From contig NC_092350.1 in NCBI RefSeq assembly GCF_963676685.1, positions 64,287,674 through 64,351,673 of the forward strand: a stretch of 64,000 nucleotides of DNA. Direction: 5' to 3'. Of this stretch, positions 13,900-27,414 are shown one piece after another. The stretch's first letter is position 1. The number at the start of each line of letters is the position of its first letter. Made by a program: the position numbers and the translations under genes. The notes under the pieces were generated by a model. The model had not been told where the DNA came from. It worked only from the letters and a program-made list of their open reading frames with translations, and ran no database searches. Source of the DNA: Mytilus edulis. Lineage: Eukaryota; Mollusca; Bivalvia; Mytilida; Mytilidae.

Positions 13900-15190
13900 T
13901 TTTTGTTTTTGTTCTAACTTATTATTTATTATCTTAAAAAGTGAAATACTTTAGCGTCGTCTATCGTCACAAACGAACATATGTGCACGCGGCATTAGTA
14001 AAACGACAAATAATATTAATAGTAAAAAACAAACTGGCATAAAAAGCTTTTCTGACGCCTGACGTTGCTGTTTTTCTTCAACTCAACTTTATTTGAAGGT
14101 ACAAGTTCTAAATAAGGCAGACATATTGTCGGTTGCGGGCTTATTATCATACTACTTTATGTTGTTGGACATTTGATGTGTATTAAACATATTCTCTGTT
14201 ATCTTTGATATGCTGTTTACATTGGGGTTGGAGCGGGTTTTATGGTAGTGCTGGGTTATCAATCAGGTATATTGCAAAAAACTATCCTTTTCTCCGTATT
14301 CACAATGTAAATACGATTGGACGTAGTGAACATAAAATCAATTTAACAGTTATGATGTGTGTAGATCTTTTGTATGTTGACTACACATGGTGGAAATTCA
14401 TCACGGCCATTTTAATATATTATATTTTGAATTCATGACTGCAAACACATGTCTCCGTAAAATTATATAATTACATTAATAAAAAGCAAAGGCATTGCAG
14501 GGTGTCTTTTTCTGAGCATCCGTTTAGGACAGGTTGCAAAACATATTGTTTTGGCTTATACCATTTTACCAACCATTTTTACTAACAGTTGTTCAGTATT
14601 CAACAAACGCAACGTAAACTTGATATGTTTAATTGAGTGCAGTTTTAATTTTACTTAAAATTCTCAGAAAAATCTTTTAAATTATAGGACAGTTCATTTT
14701 TGCGAATATGATAGGAAGTCATGCTTTTTGTTTTTTCTCCCTTAAAAACGAGGCAATTGACTCCTTTTTTTATTTGATATATTTGAAAGTATCCATAACA
14801 AGTATTTAACTTATGGAAGTTTAACCAGTTCTATCGTTTTAATATTTCCTCAGTATGGAAAAACTAAGCTTCTCGTATGTAACCCATATCAAAGTTACTG
14901 TGATTTTAATAATTAAATGCCTTTCGAACAAAAAAGTATAGTCTGTAAACCCAGTTTTTGTATTGAAATTTGAAAGAAGAGTTGCCCTTAATTATAATAA
15001 TGAATTAAATCTAAGGTAAGATTCATATATTCCATAGAAAAAAATGTTGTTCTATTATTTATCTAAAGTATTTAATATTTTCATTTTCTTTCCAATTTAA
15101 CAATGTCACAATTGGTTTCAATAAAATGTCAAACACATTCAACATGTTTGATTGGATGCGTATACATGTTTTATTGTTTTGTTTGAATGC
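13900..15190. other. Region just upstream of vWA copy 1
   Basis: No gene recognised. A 5' leader exon of the vWA gene is expected here because an acceptor-like TTTTAG ends at 15,196, but its position could not be fixed. Confidence 0.35.
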
Positions 15191-15206
15191 TTTTAGGCAA
15201 ATCATC

Positions 15207-17472
15207 ATGGAGTGGCATGGCTTTATGATATTAGTTTTGTTGATGGGTATTTGCAGTGTTGATTTTATCTCTGCAAAAAGAAAAGTTGACTGTTTAATGT
15301 CAAGTTGGAGTATGTGGAGCCAGGTTTATGGATTTGGAGCTCGATCTAAGGAAAGGACTATATTCAGGCGCCCAGACAATGGTGGGAGATCTTGTCCTAG
15401 AAGAGAAACAATAGAGTATACCTGTAAGAAAATATATTGTTGTCATATGGATTAAGTTCACGACACAACTTGTAATATTCACGTTGAATTCAAATTTGTT
15501 ATTTATTTTTACAAACAAACATTGCGAGATAAAATTTTACTAGTCTGTAAACTTTATTTTGTCTAATATCGATTATTAAAATGGAAAAAAGAACCTAGAG
15601 GCTCACAACGTAAGTACTTTTACCACGACAATCAATCAGTACATCTTAATTTTTATGTTTATGTTTTGTATGACAACTTGTTGCAGTATTGTGTTATATT
15701 ACCCGTACACTAATATTACGTTTTATTATCTCAATGGAAATTAATGGGCTATCAGGGATACTGCCATGAGCCGCACAATACCATCAATTAACACATAACA
15801 TCTTTAGAATACAATAACGTCTTGCCTTAACCACAAGCGTCTTCATCTTATTATAATGACTGGAATAACTCTGTTTTTGATGTATTGCTTTAAGAAAGGT
15901 ACAACATATCTTGATCTGAAGAACAGAAAATATGAGATTTGATTTCTATGTATCTGTTTATTTTAATGTGTTTTACAGCAAGAAAACCGACGATTCAAGC
16001 AACAGCTAACCAAATTGTCAGAAGTTTTTTTAAGAGAAATTTAAAGACAACTCCCTTGTCAAATAACAAAAAAGTCAGGAGCAACGTTTCGATTGGCTAT
16101 TTCAGGGACTTACTAATAATCATCGACTCATCTGGTAGCGTTGGGGCAAATAATTTCAATATTGCAAAACAGCAACTAGCTGAGCTACTAGGTCTTATGT
16201 GTCCACGTCCAGATCCTTTTAATGTGAATAATAATAAAGGTTATAACCGAGCAGCACTTATTCAATTTTCAAGTTATGTGAACAAAGAATTTGACTTCGC
16301 TGCCATGAAAAATTTAGCAGACCTGCAAGCTTCAATTAAGGCAATCAGGTATAGGGGTGGATCTACTTGCACCGGTAACGCATTGGAAAAAGCAATTCAA
16401 ATGTTTACGCCATCTAAAGGTAATTCCAATAATGTAATCATTAACATAGTAATTTTTCTCAACAATTTTCATTAAAAGAACAACGAAAAATTAACAGGTC
16501 AATATCTAAGAAATAACATGGCTTCCTTAGTACCGATTCGTCAGTATATGAAACATAGATTTAGTATACAATGTTGTTACGTTTAATACATTTGTCTATT
16601 ATGTGACTCATTTTTTCATTTATCTAAAATCGGTCAGGAGTCAAGTTTTCCTTTATCAAAAATATATTCAGCTGAAAGTTTTACAGTAGTTGAAAATTCA
16701 GCGGTAATAAAAATTGTTCTTTCTTAGTATACTGAACTAAGAGAACACGGACGCTGCATGATAAAATATTTCTTGGATAAACATGTACACGTATGTTCGT
16801 AGCGTTCTTGTGAGAGGGGGGAAATTGCATACGATGGATCATTAAAACACAATAAAAATAATCATCAAAGCAAAACATACAAAGGTGATCAAACGGTTTT
16901 CAAAAAGTCTATAAAACCGTGTTTGACAAAAAAATAAAAGCACAGGACCTAGATGCACTCGATACTAAATAAATTCATACTAACATATTTAGTCTTTCTC
17001 TTTAAATTACATTAAACGTTAAACAAATTCTTTGACTTTGATTTTCTAAATCCATTTTTTTCTGACACTTTTTTTTCTAGTGGCAATGAAGTTTACCACT
17101 AGAAAAAAAAGTGACATGGTTTGTATAAGTCGTGACTGTCACATTTTGACGTTTAATATACATACAACAATCATTTTTTTAGGAGCACGTTCAGGTACAA
17201 GACATGAAGTGTTAATTCTTACAGATGGACACTCTAATTGTGGAAATTATCTATCAACAGTTCTACCAAGACTGCACGCCAAGGCAACTGTTTTTGGTTT
17301 AATGATCGGTAGACATTCGTCTAGTGGGAAACAGGAGTTGACATCGTATGTCAGTAAACCTAAACCTAATCACTTATTTGCCGTTGATAACTACCAAGAT
17401 TTGAAACAACTAGTGACATTAATAAAAGCGCAAATAGGTACATCTACTCCCTGCGCTCCCTTTGATCTTTGA
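15207..17472 (+). CDS. Secreted TSP1-like + von Willebrand factor A domain protein, copy 1
   Basis: Three coding exons, 15207-15423, 15979-16419 and 17183-17472, join at phase 1 on both introns and give 315 residues. The chosen start has a signal peptide (about residues 1-23). It lies 11 bases after a likely acceptor (TTTTAG), so a 5' leader exon is probable. Residues 28-72 resemble a TSP1 repeat (DCLMSSWSMWS, then NGGRSC) but keep only two cysteines of the usual six. Residues 113-315 are a vWA domain with a complete metal site: D122-S-S124-G-S126, T204 (or T202) and D234 in LTDG. The family binds extracellular ligands through Mg2+ in secreted matrix or adhesion proteins. The partner here is unknown. 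It is followed closely by a poly(A) signal and is a clear paralogue of the gene at 32,059. Confidence 0.88.
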
Positions 17473-17484
17473 GATATATGAAAC

Positions 17485-17490
17485 AATAAA
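17485..17490 (+). promoter_or_regulatory. Polyadenylation signal AATAAA of vWA copy 1
   Basis: A canonical AATAAA begins 13 bases after the stop codon. The other vWA copy has the same arrangement, so both genes probably have very short 3' untranslated regions. Confidence 0.65.
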
Positions 17491-19120
17491 AACGTATTTA
17501 ACTTAATCTGTTTTTCTTAAGTGTTATATATACGCACTGCATCTAATAATATTAAGATGGAATATTTAGTTCCATTAATGGAATAACGTCTATATATTAT
17601 TGACAAAAAGTGTATTGCAGTTAAATTAATGAATTATTGCCATAAATACACATTCCTTTATGAAAAAAAAAGGAAAGTGGTATCATCAGTGGTGTGTAGT
17701 AAAAGATTTCTTAAATACCAAATATGCAGATATTCCACAAAAATACAAACAAGAGTCATAAGGTTATAATAGGAGTGGTCGAACACAACCTGGCACAGAT
17801 TGAATGAATTAAAAAACAGTTTTGCACAAAACTTTTATAACTAAAGGAAACAATCATAACATATTCCAAAATGTTCATCAGTCGTCGAATCAGTATTACG
17901 AAATAGTTTATAATTCATCTTAGTCAATCAGCTTTTCTGTAAATTGAGAAGATAAGAAACCTAATGGTAAAAAGTTGCTTGTGGATATATTATGAACTAT
18001 TACGAAGCAAATATCATCAATACAGCAATGATAAATTGTGACCCATTGCAGTAATTTAGAATAAGTTTCTTCTCAATCAACTAGCCATTCTTAATCTGCT
18101 GATTAATTCGGGGGTAGTTACGTCATTCAGTCCAGTGATTTAGTCATGGTTCAGTTCAGTAGGAGATAATTGTATTAAGTGGTTTAAATTAATACCAATG
18201 ACGCACTAAACTTTCTGATTTTTTTCAAAGAAACTTTAGGAAATAGTAAAGCTTGCGTATATTATTCAAAAATTTGCTAACTCGTATTTCAGACATGGAA
18301 CAAACTGTGTGATTGTCGGTTACATAACATATGTTTTTAACACTTTACAAATTCCGTTAATTAATTCGAAAACAGTTTTCTTTTGCACCTAATGATGACT
18401 GAAAATTCAGTGTCTTGATTTGGTTCATGTTAGACATCGTTCAGTTCTGTGATTGTTGTCGTTAATGAGTGAATAATAGCGTTTTAGAAAAAATACTGTG
18501 TGCAACTGTTGAAGGAAAATTCAAGAAAAGAGGGGCGAAAGATACCAGAGGGGCAGTCAAACTCATAGATTGAAAATTAACTGACATTATAAAAGAAAGC
18601 GGTTAGGAAGAACGGAATGTCTAAACAGTTGCATTATTTTTTCACAGCACTGTGTTGATACCGCTGCTTGAGGTCTATAAATCTCCGAAAGTATCATTAG
18701 TTTAGTAGTCAGCCATTCGTTACTAAAAGTATGCATATCAAACCTTTCTGAAATTGTTTGTTTATTTATTTTGAAGCAGTTAACATGGTCAAGAAAACAA
18801 TTTTCCAATTCCTTCAGGCAAAGTTGGCCTTAGATAGATTTTGACTATTTCGATTCTTATACATCATTGGCTTTTAGCGTTCCTGATGAAGGTATATCTA
18901 TTAAAGTGCCACGGACGCATGCAATTAATAAAGTTGTGTTTTCATTTTTACAGGTCAATTTTGGTCATAAACCGATTTCACTGTTTCGGTTCTATTGCAC
19001 TTATAGCTTACATATCTTCAGCCTTATGCATTACTTCCGAAGGACAATCCAGAAACAATCGTCTGACGAACAAATGAATCGAGTGTCGTTATCTTTGTTC
19101 TTCTAAATAGCCATTGATAA
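17491..19120. other. Gene-less stretch after vWA copy 1
   Basis: Holds a retroelement 3' fragment (18,527-18,570), a repeat at 18,590-18,960 and AT-rich unique-looking DNA. Confidence 0.4.
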
Positions 19121-19127
19121 TGTAATG

Positions 19128-19843
19128 CGGGGTTCACACATTGCCGATTATTACTCCCGTTTGAGATCAGACAGCGATACGACACGAAAAGTGAAAAAGT
19201 CGGATTAGTATCCTCAATTATCTGGAATGTCCTATTATTGTCTGAACGCAGTCGTTTTAGTTCGTAAAGATTCCTACTGGTCGGGAAGGGTCCGAATAGT
19301 TCGGCAAAGCACCCAACAGTTATGTGCGTCCCGTAACATTCGGGGAAACTCAGCCGATTTTGTCTAGTCGTATTAAAATCGTGCCTATGTCGTGAAAGAT
19401 TCTGCTGTATCGGATCGAATTCCTAACAATGTTCTGTGTATTCGGGACGGTGTCCTGTGGAACGGGAATGATCTGGAGAAATTTGTTCGAACGGATAACT
19501 TCCGTCAGCGTCGGTTCACTGTCTTGTCACTATCTGATCTCTGTCGGATTACATTCGGTAGAATCGGGATGCAGTCGTGACAGACTCGGTCGAATTTTAC
19601 CTGGCGAAAGATAAAAATCGGATTACAAGCGGATTTAGAACGGGATTATCGGGATAAATTCGCTTGGAAACGGTTAAATATCGACGCTTCCTGACCAATA
19701 TCTGATTGTTGTCGTGATTAAATTTTTAAAGTTTGAATTTACATCCACGATTCATAGGATCTTGATCAGACTTTTGATCAATTTTAATCGGGAATGGTCC
19801 TGTCAAGGACGGTAGTAAAAATCGTGAATGTGTGATCCCAGCT
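19128..19843. mobile_element. ~715-base element with imperfect terminal inverted repeats
   Basis: The left end GGGGTTCACACATTGCCGAT continues TATTACTCCCG. The complement of the right end reads GGGATCACACATTCACGATT then TTTACTACCG. The interior is GC-richer and full of loose CGGAT/GTCGG repeats, unlike the flanks. It has no gene. Confidence 0.6.
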
Positions 19844-19849
19844 TAAACA

Positions 19850-21835
19850 AACTTTTTTTTTGCGATTCCTTTATATGATGTTTATCCTTTTCTTCTATAT
19901 TAATTGGCAACAAGTTTTCCGTGTTTTTTCGATGTAGTTGTTATGTTCCTATAAGATTAGATTTAAATTTCACAGACATGCTTTGCTATTCTACTTGCGA
20001 CAAAAATCTTGTTTACAATAAATGTAAAATATAAACATTACAGGACATGCATGAATAAAGAAATGACAAGGATAAACTAGGACATGTATTAATACGTTTC
20101 AATTTTAATTTTCCTTAAAATTGATTCATTTGCAATAAAACAGAAAATAGGAAATTACATGGTACTGTATAGTCAGGAGTCTATTGTTCGGTGTGTATCG
20201 TTTGTTGGTTTGTTTCATAGATGTTTCTTGTCTCTCGTTTTTTTTAATTGATAAGAGCGTTGTCTTTCCTGTATGAATTGTTTGCACTAGTCATTGTGAG
20301 CCCATTGTAGCTTGCAGTTCGGTTTCAACCGAGGCTCCGTGTTGAAGGCCGTACGTGTTAGGTTTGTTTTAACGATTACCCCTAGATAACAGGTTTTCTG
20401 ACTTGGAACATACATACAAATATTATTGCGGGGTTTAACAGATTTACTTGTTCCAAAACAAATATTTTACCTAGAACAGTGGTTAAACAGCATAACACAG
20501 GAAAAAACACACTATCACAACTAGGTGAAATAGGATTGACTCATCATTTCAACATGATCAATATAGAGCAAAACAATTACTTTATATAAATATTAAAGAC
20601 ACAAAGAACCGATCTGATAACACTCATATTTACTATTCGCTTGTTGTGCCAACATCAACTAATTAACAAAACTTTGTATCCAAGAAAATACACTGGATGA
20701 TAGGTTTTCGCTGTCGGACGTTCGACAAGAAATATGGTTAGCCCAGTTGTCAACACTCATGTGCTGACACTAAATATCGTTCATACAATCATGATTTGTT
20801 TTTCGTTTATTAAATGGTTTCTACTCTAAGGCACAGTTTTATGAAATACTTCATTAAATTGTTCCTCATCCAATTTATGTTTTAATATTCCAACTGTTAA
20901 CATGGTTAAGATGCGATTACCACCGACGAATTACAAAACAACTTCATTTCAGTAGTAGGTTAGACCTTTATAATTTTGATTGTCTCTATTTTATATATTC
21001 ACATCTGTTCAAACTCTGGTGATAAGGGCTTTGTATATTGTATACCTGTATTTTGTTGATGACAATATTATTCCTTCTTGGTATCGTTTGGTTAGTTTTG
21101 TAGTTAGGATATTAAAGACTTGGCCAAACCCATCAATCTCCTTTTTTTTCTAATCAAAGATATAATCAGGTTAAGATAAATAGACAAATGTACAATATGA
21201 TAGACGATCACTGTAAACAGTAATGATTGTGTGACTACCTGTTTTTTTCAACTTGAAGCAGACGTGTTAAAGTATTTGACTTAGTGATACCGCTCAAGAC
21301 GAATGTTATTCCCCGAAATAGCCGAATATTTATCGCCATACTGATAAATAATTTTAGGTTGTTATTTATTTTACCGAATGCTACGATAATATTTAAAATA
21401 GCCATGTCTATATTAGTTATATTGATGACAGTTATTCTATCCAAGAAAAGACCCACCAAAAAAAATGCTCATTATATGGTTTTCCAATTACGCCCAACAC
21501 ATTTGGTTAAAACGTGTTTTTTTTTTTTTTCTTAAACATGTGGTAACTATGTGACTACGGTTTTTTACATGCGCCTTTAGACAAACCAACAAGGTCAAAC
21601 AAATATGTATTAACTTAAATCTTGACCATGGCAAATTTGAAAGTTAAAGAACATGAACGAAAGAAAATTTCCTAAAAGTTTTGCCAAAACAGCTAAGGTA
21701 ATTCATTCCTGGGGAAAAAATCCGAAGTGTTACGAAGATTTTACAGTTTGTAAAACAATAAATTCAAAACATGAACATATCAATGATAATTTATGTAACA
21801 CACTGCTAGACCACACGACCACCTGGGCTTCCTAA
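19850..21835. other. Gene-less stretch
   Basis: Only a repeat piece at about 20,165-20,400 (CATTGTAGCTTGCAGTTCGG, GTTGAAGGCCGTACGTGTTA) was recognised. The rest shows no coding signal. Confidence 0.4.
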
Positions 21836-21839
21836 AATG

Positions 21840-22245
21840 AAGCTTTCGGTGGCCAGGTGTTACCTTTCCTCGTCAGTTTTAATCTAGCGTCGTACTACAG
21901 TACATGATATATAAGGCATGGAGATGTTATTTTTACAGATCAGCTAAATTATCTATAGTAAAAGATTACACAAATTAATGTAATATACAATCACAGAAAA
22001 TAATTATATTTATAAGTACGTCTGAGCCAGTGACAACTCTACGACAGATTTATGCATCGGATCACCAGCAGTGATGGTGATACATGGCTGTGTACATTAT
22101 GTATATACAACTCGTTTAAACATCAACCCAACAATGTTAGATCTGTAAATTTGCTCTCACAAATGTTTTGTTCTTCCCTCGCCGGGATTCAAACCCATGC
22201 TACTGAGATATCGTGACACCAAATCGCCTGCACTGTAGCCATCAT
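21840..22245 (-). mobile_element. tRNA-derived SINE-like element
   Basis: On the minus strand from 22,245, a tRNA-like head contains a B-box-like GGTTTGAATCCCGG (about 22,190) followed by CGAGGGAAGAAC. A conserved-looking body (TTAAACGAGTTGTATATACA) and a tail with CTGGCTCAGACGTACTTATA follow. This resembles the bivalve RUDI-type SINEs from memory. A second tRNA-like word, GTCGTGTGGTCTAGCAG, lies near 21,815. Confidence 0.45.
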
Positions 22246-22259
22246 ACATATTATTGTTA

Positions 22260-24590
22260 TAATAGCTTTATAGATACCTGCCAGCAATTATAAAGACCAA
22301 CAAAATGAACGCACAGTTTCCTTTCAAATATGTATGATTTTGTAGCGTTTTAATAGGTGTATTTGTCCTCTTTGCATTTACTGGATGTTATATGAAGTTT
22401 GGTTGCTTTGAATACTTGTAGGATACTTTTGTACACTACCAAGACCAACTTATATATGAACAACCTTGTTTCTAATTTTTATTTTCTCAAGACCATGAGG
22501 ACAGAGGTTTCACTCAAACTTGGCATTTTGTTTTCTATTTACATACATAACAAAATATTTGCCAGAGCAGTTTAAAATTGTACAGAAGATTTTCATTATC
22601 AGGTACCTTTTAGCTACGATTAAATTATTTGCTCTATGCAAAAATAACCTTGATGTTTTTATTATTATTATTAGATAATGTCATATAAAGCAAAGAGAGG
22701 AAATACGCTTTTCAGTTGCCAATTTGAATAGCATATGAATACAATCGAAAACTAAAAGTATTAATTAAAACGGATTGCATGAATACTGTCTTATTAAGTA
22801 GTCAAACGAAAACTCAATGTTAAGTAACGTTTCAAAAAACTGAATGCAATACAATTGTCTCTACTTATTGCGATGCCATATACTGTTGCCAACTTTTATT
22901 CACATCTCAATTTCTGTAAAATTCTCAGAAAAAATAATCATTTATTACTGAGTATTTCAAATTTAATCCTCTGTTTGGCAAATATAAAATGGCTCACATA
23001 TGTTGCATCTACGCACAAATAAAATAGATACTATTGCTGTTTTAACCTTGACTGTAATATCAAATTCAGGTATCTCCGAAGGTTAGCGCGCGTGTGTTTT
23101 TTTTACGTCATGTCTGATGTTTGTAAGTCTAGCAGCATTTCAAGAAGACATAGACGAAACAAATGTACCCATTAATGTCCATAGAATAAAACTGTAACAC
23201 AGTTTAACGATATTTTATAACACAAAAGTATTTGTTTAAGTTATTAAAAAAAAAACATCTTATCTGCAATGATAGAGTTATAATGACTTTTCACAGACCT
23301 ATCCCCAAAATTTATAATTATGTCTTCCTACAACTTCTTTATTCATCATTTTCATAAATTCTGATGATATTGTTTAATGCTATTTTCTTGAATCTAAAAT
23401 CATCATGACACAGAAAGAAAAGCGTTACGTTGGCCTTAGTCAATATCAGTATTTCAAACATTTATATATTATATTGCTATAGTATCAAATATGTCGTACC
23501 CTCATTTGTTTTGTCTGTACTTCTTAATCAGGTAGATTAATTATTGATCAATATGGTTAGATAAACTGTATATACAGAGAGTGTATTATTTTTGTTTATT
23601 TGATATTGATATGAAGTTTCAAAAAGAAAACAATATGTGCATTCTATTACTGAAGTTTGAAGGTCGATACTTTTCCAGGAAGTACAATAATGTGTAATGC
23701 TATACAAAATGGTGCACACGTGTTACATCTATCTTTAGCAAACATACAATAAATAAGTAAGGGTATTGTTTTCTCTAATTGAACTTGGTTGCTATCCTAG
23801 TAAGTTTTGGAACCTCTGAAAACATTATAGAAGTAAGTAAACGCTTGCTTTTTGAATATAAAGACGTAATATTGATCATGTTAATATCGTTTTTTTAATA
23901 GTTTTATTGTTTGTTTCATGATTTCTTCAAATCTTAAAGTAGTACATAATATTGTTCTATATATTGTCCGGAAAATCTATTACTATCAAAACGACAATAC
24001 GAATAATGTACCCTCTAAAAAAAAGTCTTATTTATCATTGATTTGTAGTTGTTACTTAAAATAAAACCAATCGAAAAGGTGCCTAGACATCAAATAGTTA
24101 TGAATAGGTACGTGCACACAAACATGAGACGGGTCAAATTGATTTTGTTGAAACTTAATCAACAACAAATGAATTTTTGTAATAACATGACTTCGACAAT
24201 CACATACCATTAATTTTAATGGGGAAATCTATCCTTATTTATCATTAAAACAGCAAGTTGACATTTGTCTCATAGTTGTTGAAGAGTTAAGAAGATATCT
24301 TGTGTTTTCCTTCCATAGATACTTATATATAATAGCTGCCTTCATATATGTGTTCTCCTCAGCTCACGATGACATTAATGACCAAAACATCTTTCATGTG
24401 TGGTGCCTCGTCTGATTTAAAAAGTACGAAATTATACTTGTGTATTGCAGCGTAGTCTTTTAATATGTTTAGGTATATAATTATTTAAGACACATACAAG
24501 CAAGTTTTACTCTTGTTGGACTTTGATTAAAGCAACCTTTTTTTTATTTGGCAAACACAAGGTTAGAATTAAGACATTTGTGAAATTTCG
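22260..24590. other. Gene-less AT-rich stretch
   Basis: Nothing recognised beyond low-complexity tracts. Confidence 0.4.
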
Positions 24591-24599
24591 TTAAACTCA

Positions 24600-24780
24600 T
24601 ATATTTGAATATAGATGTCATGTACAAGTTACGAATTTGTACAGGTTATAACATGAACACAAATATTGTACATTTATAATGTGTACCACGCAAAAATAAA
24701 AATTATAACATGTACAAAAGTACAACATGTACAAAATATTGCTTAAAAATGGTTTTAACTTGTACAAAATTTGAATTAGA
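24600..24780. repeat. Array of TTGTACA/TTATAACATGTACA words, copy 1
   Basis: Short palindromic TGTACA words alternate with TTATAAC over about 170 bases. An inverted relative lies at 27,415-27,600, and a short array at 3,380-3,455. Confidence 0.55.
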
Positions 24781-25335
24781 TTATATCATTATATCATTAA
24801 AACAACACATGCAATCAACTTTTTTAATATTTTTACATTCTTTTTCTATTATCTAATCATGTTAATGTGTTTTGATCTTTTTTCGTTCACTACTTTAAAA
24901 GTTATTTATTTTAAAGCTTGGTCCAATGTAAACCATTTTCTCTCTTTGGTTTTATAGAAAAAAATTTCAGGTATTAATTTGAAAAAAATCTACTTAGTGG
25001 CTTTTTGGAAAATGAATGCTATTAATAAATAGAGTCACAATAAAACATTTCTGAAACTTTCTGATCAATGTGGTCCAAAGTAAAAAACGTTATGAGCTAG
25101 TCATCAAAACAGTCAGATCGTCTGATTTTAATTAAAGTTGACCTACTTGATTATATATCAGTCCCATACAGTGGCTATGCGTGTGTCATAAATTCAGTAA
25201 TTAATTTTTGATAATAGATCATTGAATGAGTCGAATGTCATTATTATGCACTACAGCAAGGTCACTGTTATATTGGTTCAAGTGAAAACATTAGATCTTT
25301 TTTCTGCAATTTGGGATAGACATTTAACCTTTCAT

Positions 25336-25735
25336 AAAAGAGGGACGAAAGATACCAGAGGGACAGTCAAACTCATAAATCGAAAATAAACTGACAACGC
25401 CATGGCTAAAAATAAAAAAGACAAACAGACACACAGTAGTATACATAACACAACATAGAAAACTTAAGAATAAGCAACACGAACTCAACCAAAAACTAGG
25501 GGTGATCGCAGGTGCTCCGGAAGGGTAGGCAGATTCTGCTCCACATGTGGCACCCGTCGTGTTGCTCATGTTATAACAAATCCGGTAAATAGTCTAATTC
25601 GGTAGGTCACATTTATGAAAGGGAAGGGCATTGTAGCTACGACGTAAGGAACATATCCGATATCATTTGTGAAACGGTTATTCCATAACGGTCAACCCAC
25701 TCGTGGTGGCGTCCGTAAAATTAACGAGGGAATCA
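25336..25735 (-). mobile_element. 5'-truncated retroelement copy (shared 3' end AGAGGGACGAAAGATACC)
   Basis: Starts (its 3' end) with AGAGGGACGAAAGATACCAG and runs to the segment resembling the end of the reverse transcriptase remnant at 2,130. It is the longest of the short copies here and connects all of them to one family. Confidence 0.65.
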
Positions 25736-25746
25736 TAAGACACTAA

Positions 25747-26863
25747 GGACCTGTTTATCGAAGCAGTCATATGATTAGGACGTGTCGTAAGACAAACTTA
25801 AGACATATCTTAGTTCTATGTGGGTTTATCAAACATGTCGCAGCTTGAAAAATCCTAGGAATTGTCCTAATTTTAGGATACCAATTTGTTGTCTTTTAAA
25901 AATGGTCTTATCATGAACATAACTTTAGGATATATTTAGAAGGGTTATTTTATGAACAAATTTGACCAGTATTGGTTGCCTTTACATTAGGGAGCTACTA
26001 TTTGATTTTTACGGGAGGTTGGTGTAAAAAGGGGGGTTTAGTACATGTATGAAAATATTGTCCTCCTTTTTTTTGTAATCTGTGTCCTTCCTTTATAATT
26101 TCACTCTATTCGGTCCTGCATTTTAATTAGTGTATTCTGACTTTTTTCTTTTTGTTCTTTTTGTTCTTTTCCCCCAAATAAAAATGAAATGGTGGCTCCC
26201 TAAATGCAAACTAAATCCCTATCCATCTTTTCAGCACCATTGGTTGCAACATTTTACAATTTACCAAAAAGCAAAGTGTTACTCTTTTCTGCTCGTCGAC
26301 TGAGGAGAGTCTGTGGTTTTACATCCATAAAATTAGAATTTTGTCTCTTATATTCATATGAATGTTATATGCAGTAATAGAATAGTTATGTACTCAGTAT
26401 TTATATGAATATGCACGAGATTTGTCTTTGTACTTATGTATGAAACAGTGACACTTCGAATTTAGCTTACTCAAAGCATATGAGTTTACCGATTATATAA
26501 TTAATTTTATGTATTTACAACGTAGTTATAATTTTTGTGTAATGTTTTGTTTCTTCGAGTCTAAATGTACAATTAGTCCAAAAAATATGTTTTACCTTTA
26601 TTTTAAAACTAATAATTATTTTCTAATTATCAATCTTTTTTTTTAAATTATTTATTGGTTAAATTTGAAACAACATTTTCAATTTTTTTATTATAAACTG
26701 GCTATTTTTTAACGCCAATACAGGACATCATAGCTGAAACAATCGTAAGATAGCTTCGATGTACATGCTGAGACATGTCGTAAGTCGGTCCTTACTTTAT
26801 CCTAATTTCTGTCCTAACAAATTCTTTAAACCGATCTTAGGACAGTTTCGATAAACAGGCTCC
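25747..26863. mobile_element. ~1.1-kb element with inverted ends CCTGTTTATCGAA
   Basis: The left end GACCTGTTTATCGAAGCAG pairs with the complement of the right end GAGCCTGTTTATCGAAACTG. Subterminal TTAGGAC/TCGTAAG words occur on both sides. A smaller inverted-repeat element is inserted at 25,985-26,206. Confidence 0.55.
25985..26206. mobile_element. ~220-base MITE nested in a larger element
   Basis: The ends CATTAGGGAGCTACTATTTG and the complement CATTTAGGGAGCCACCATTT are inverted. The interior is pyrimidine-rich and non-coding. A half copy may be present near 51,645-51,670. Confidence 0.55.
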
Positions 26864-27414
26864 AAAGTATTTGCAAAGGTACTTTTGATAGACTGTATCA
26901 ACGATGCACTAGCCATCCAATGTTTTTTTTGTTGATTAATTTGTCTTGGGGTTTCAGCAGTTCATATCTCATACTTCTTCCGATGGGTTTTTTCCTCGCC
27001 AGTAGGATTAGTTGCATCTTTTGCTTGTTTAACACTCCTTATCGAAATTTCTGTCCTCTTCTTTAAAATTAGGAAATTGTATTTATAGAATTTTTTTTCC
27101 AAAAGCGATAAATCATTGATTTAAGCGTAAAAATCTATCGTGGTTATCCACTTGCATCTTATTGCTCTACTAGTATGAAGGTATATTCCCCCTTTTGCCT
27201 TTTGAGTGGAAACTCAAAATTCTAATTTATCAGGTGAGAATACTGATTTACGTTTATTGTTTAAAAGCCTTCCAGGAATTAAGTTATTATAAAAGATATA
27301 ATTCATCTTGTCATGCACTGTATCAAAAATGTCAAAACACACTTACACGAATGGACAATAAAAAAAAATGAAAATATATTTAGGTTAATAATGTGTGTGG
27401 TAATTTGTATTTTA

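Noticed and set aside
15126-15206. An upstream ATG extending vWA copy 1 by 27 residues.
   Set aside because: The extension destroys the N-terminal signal peptide, crosses an acceptor-like site and has no counterpart in copy 2.
18841-19106. Overlapping plus frames near 18.9 kb.
   Set aside because: They lie in a repeat also found near 53.2 kb, with different frames there.
22165-22236. A possible tRNA gene on the minus strand.
   Set aside because: The head lacks a convincing cloverleaf acceptor pairing and continues into a SINE body. Treated as tRNA-derived, not as a functional tRNA.
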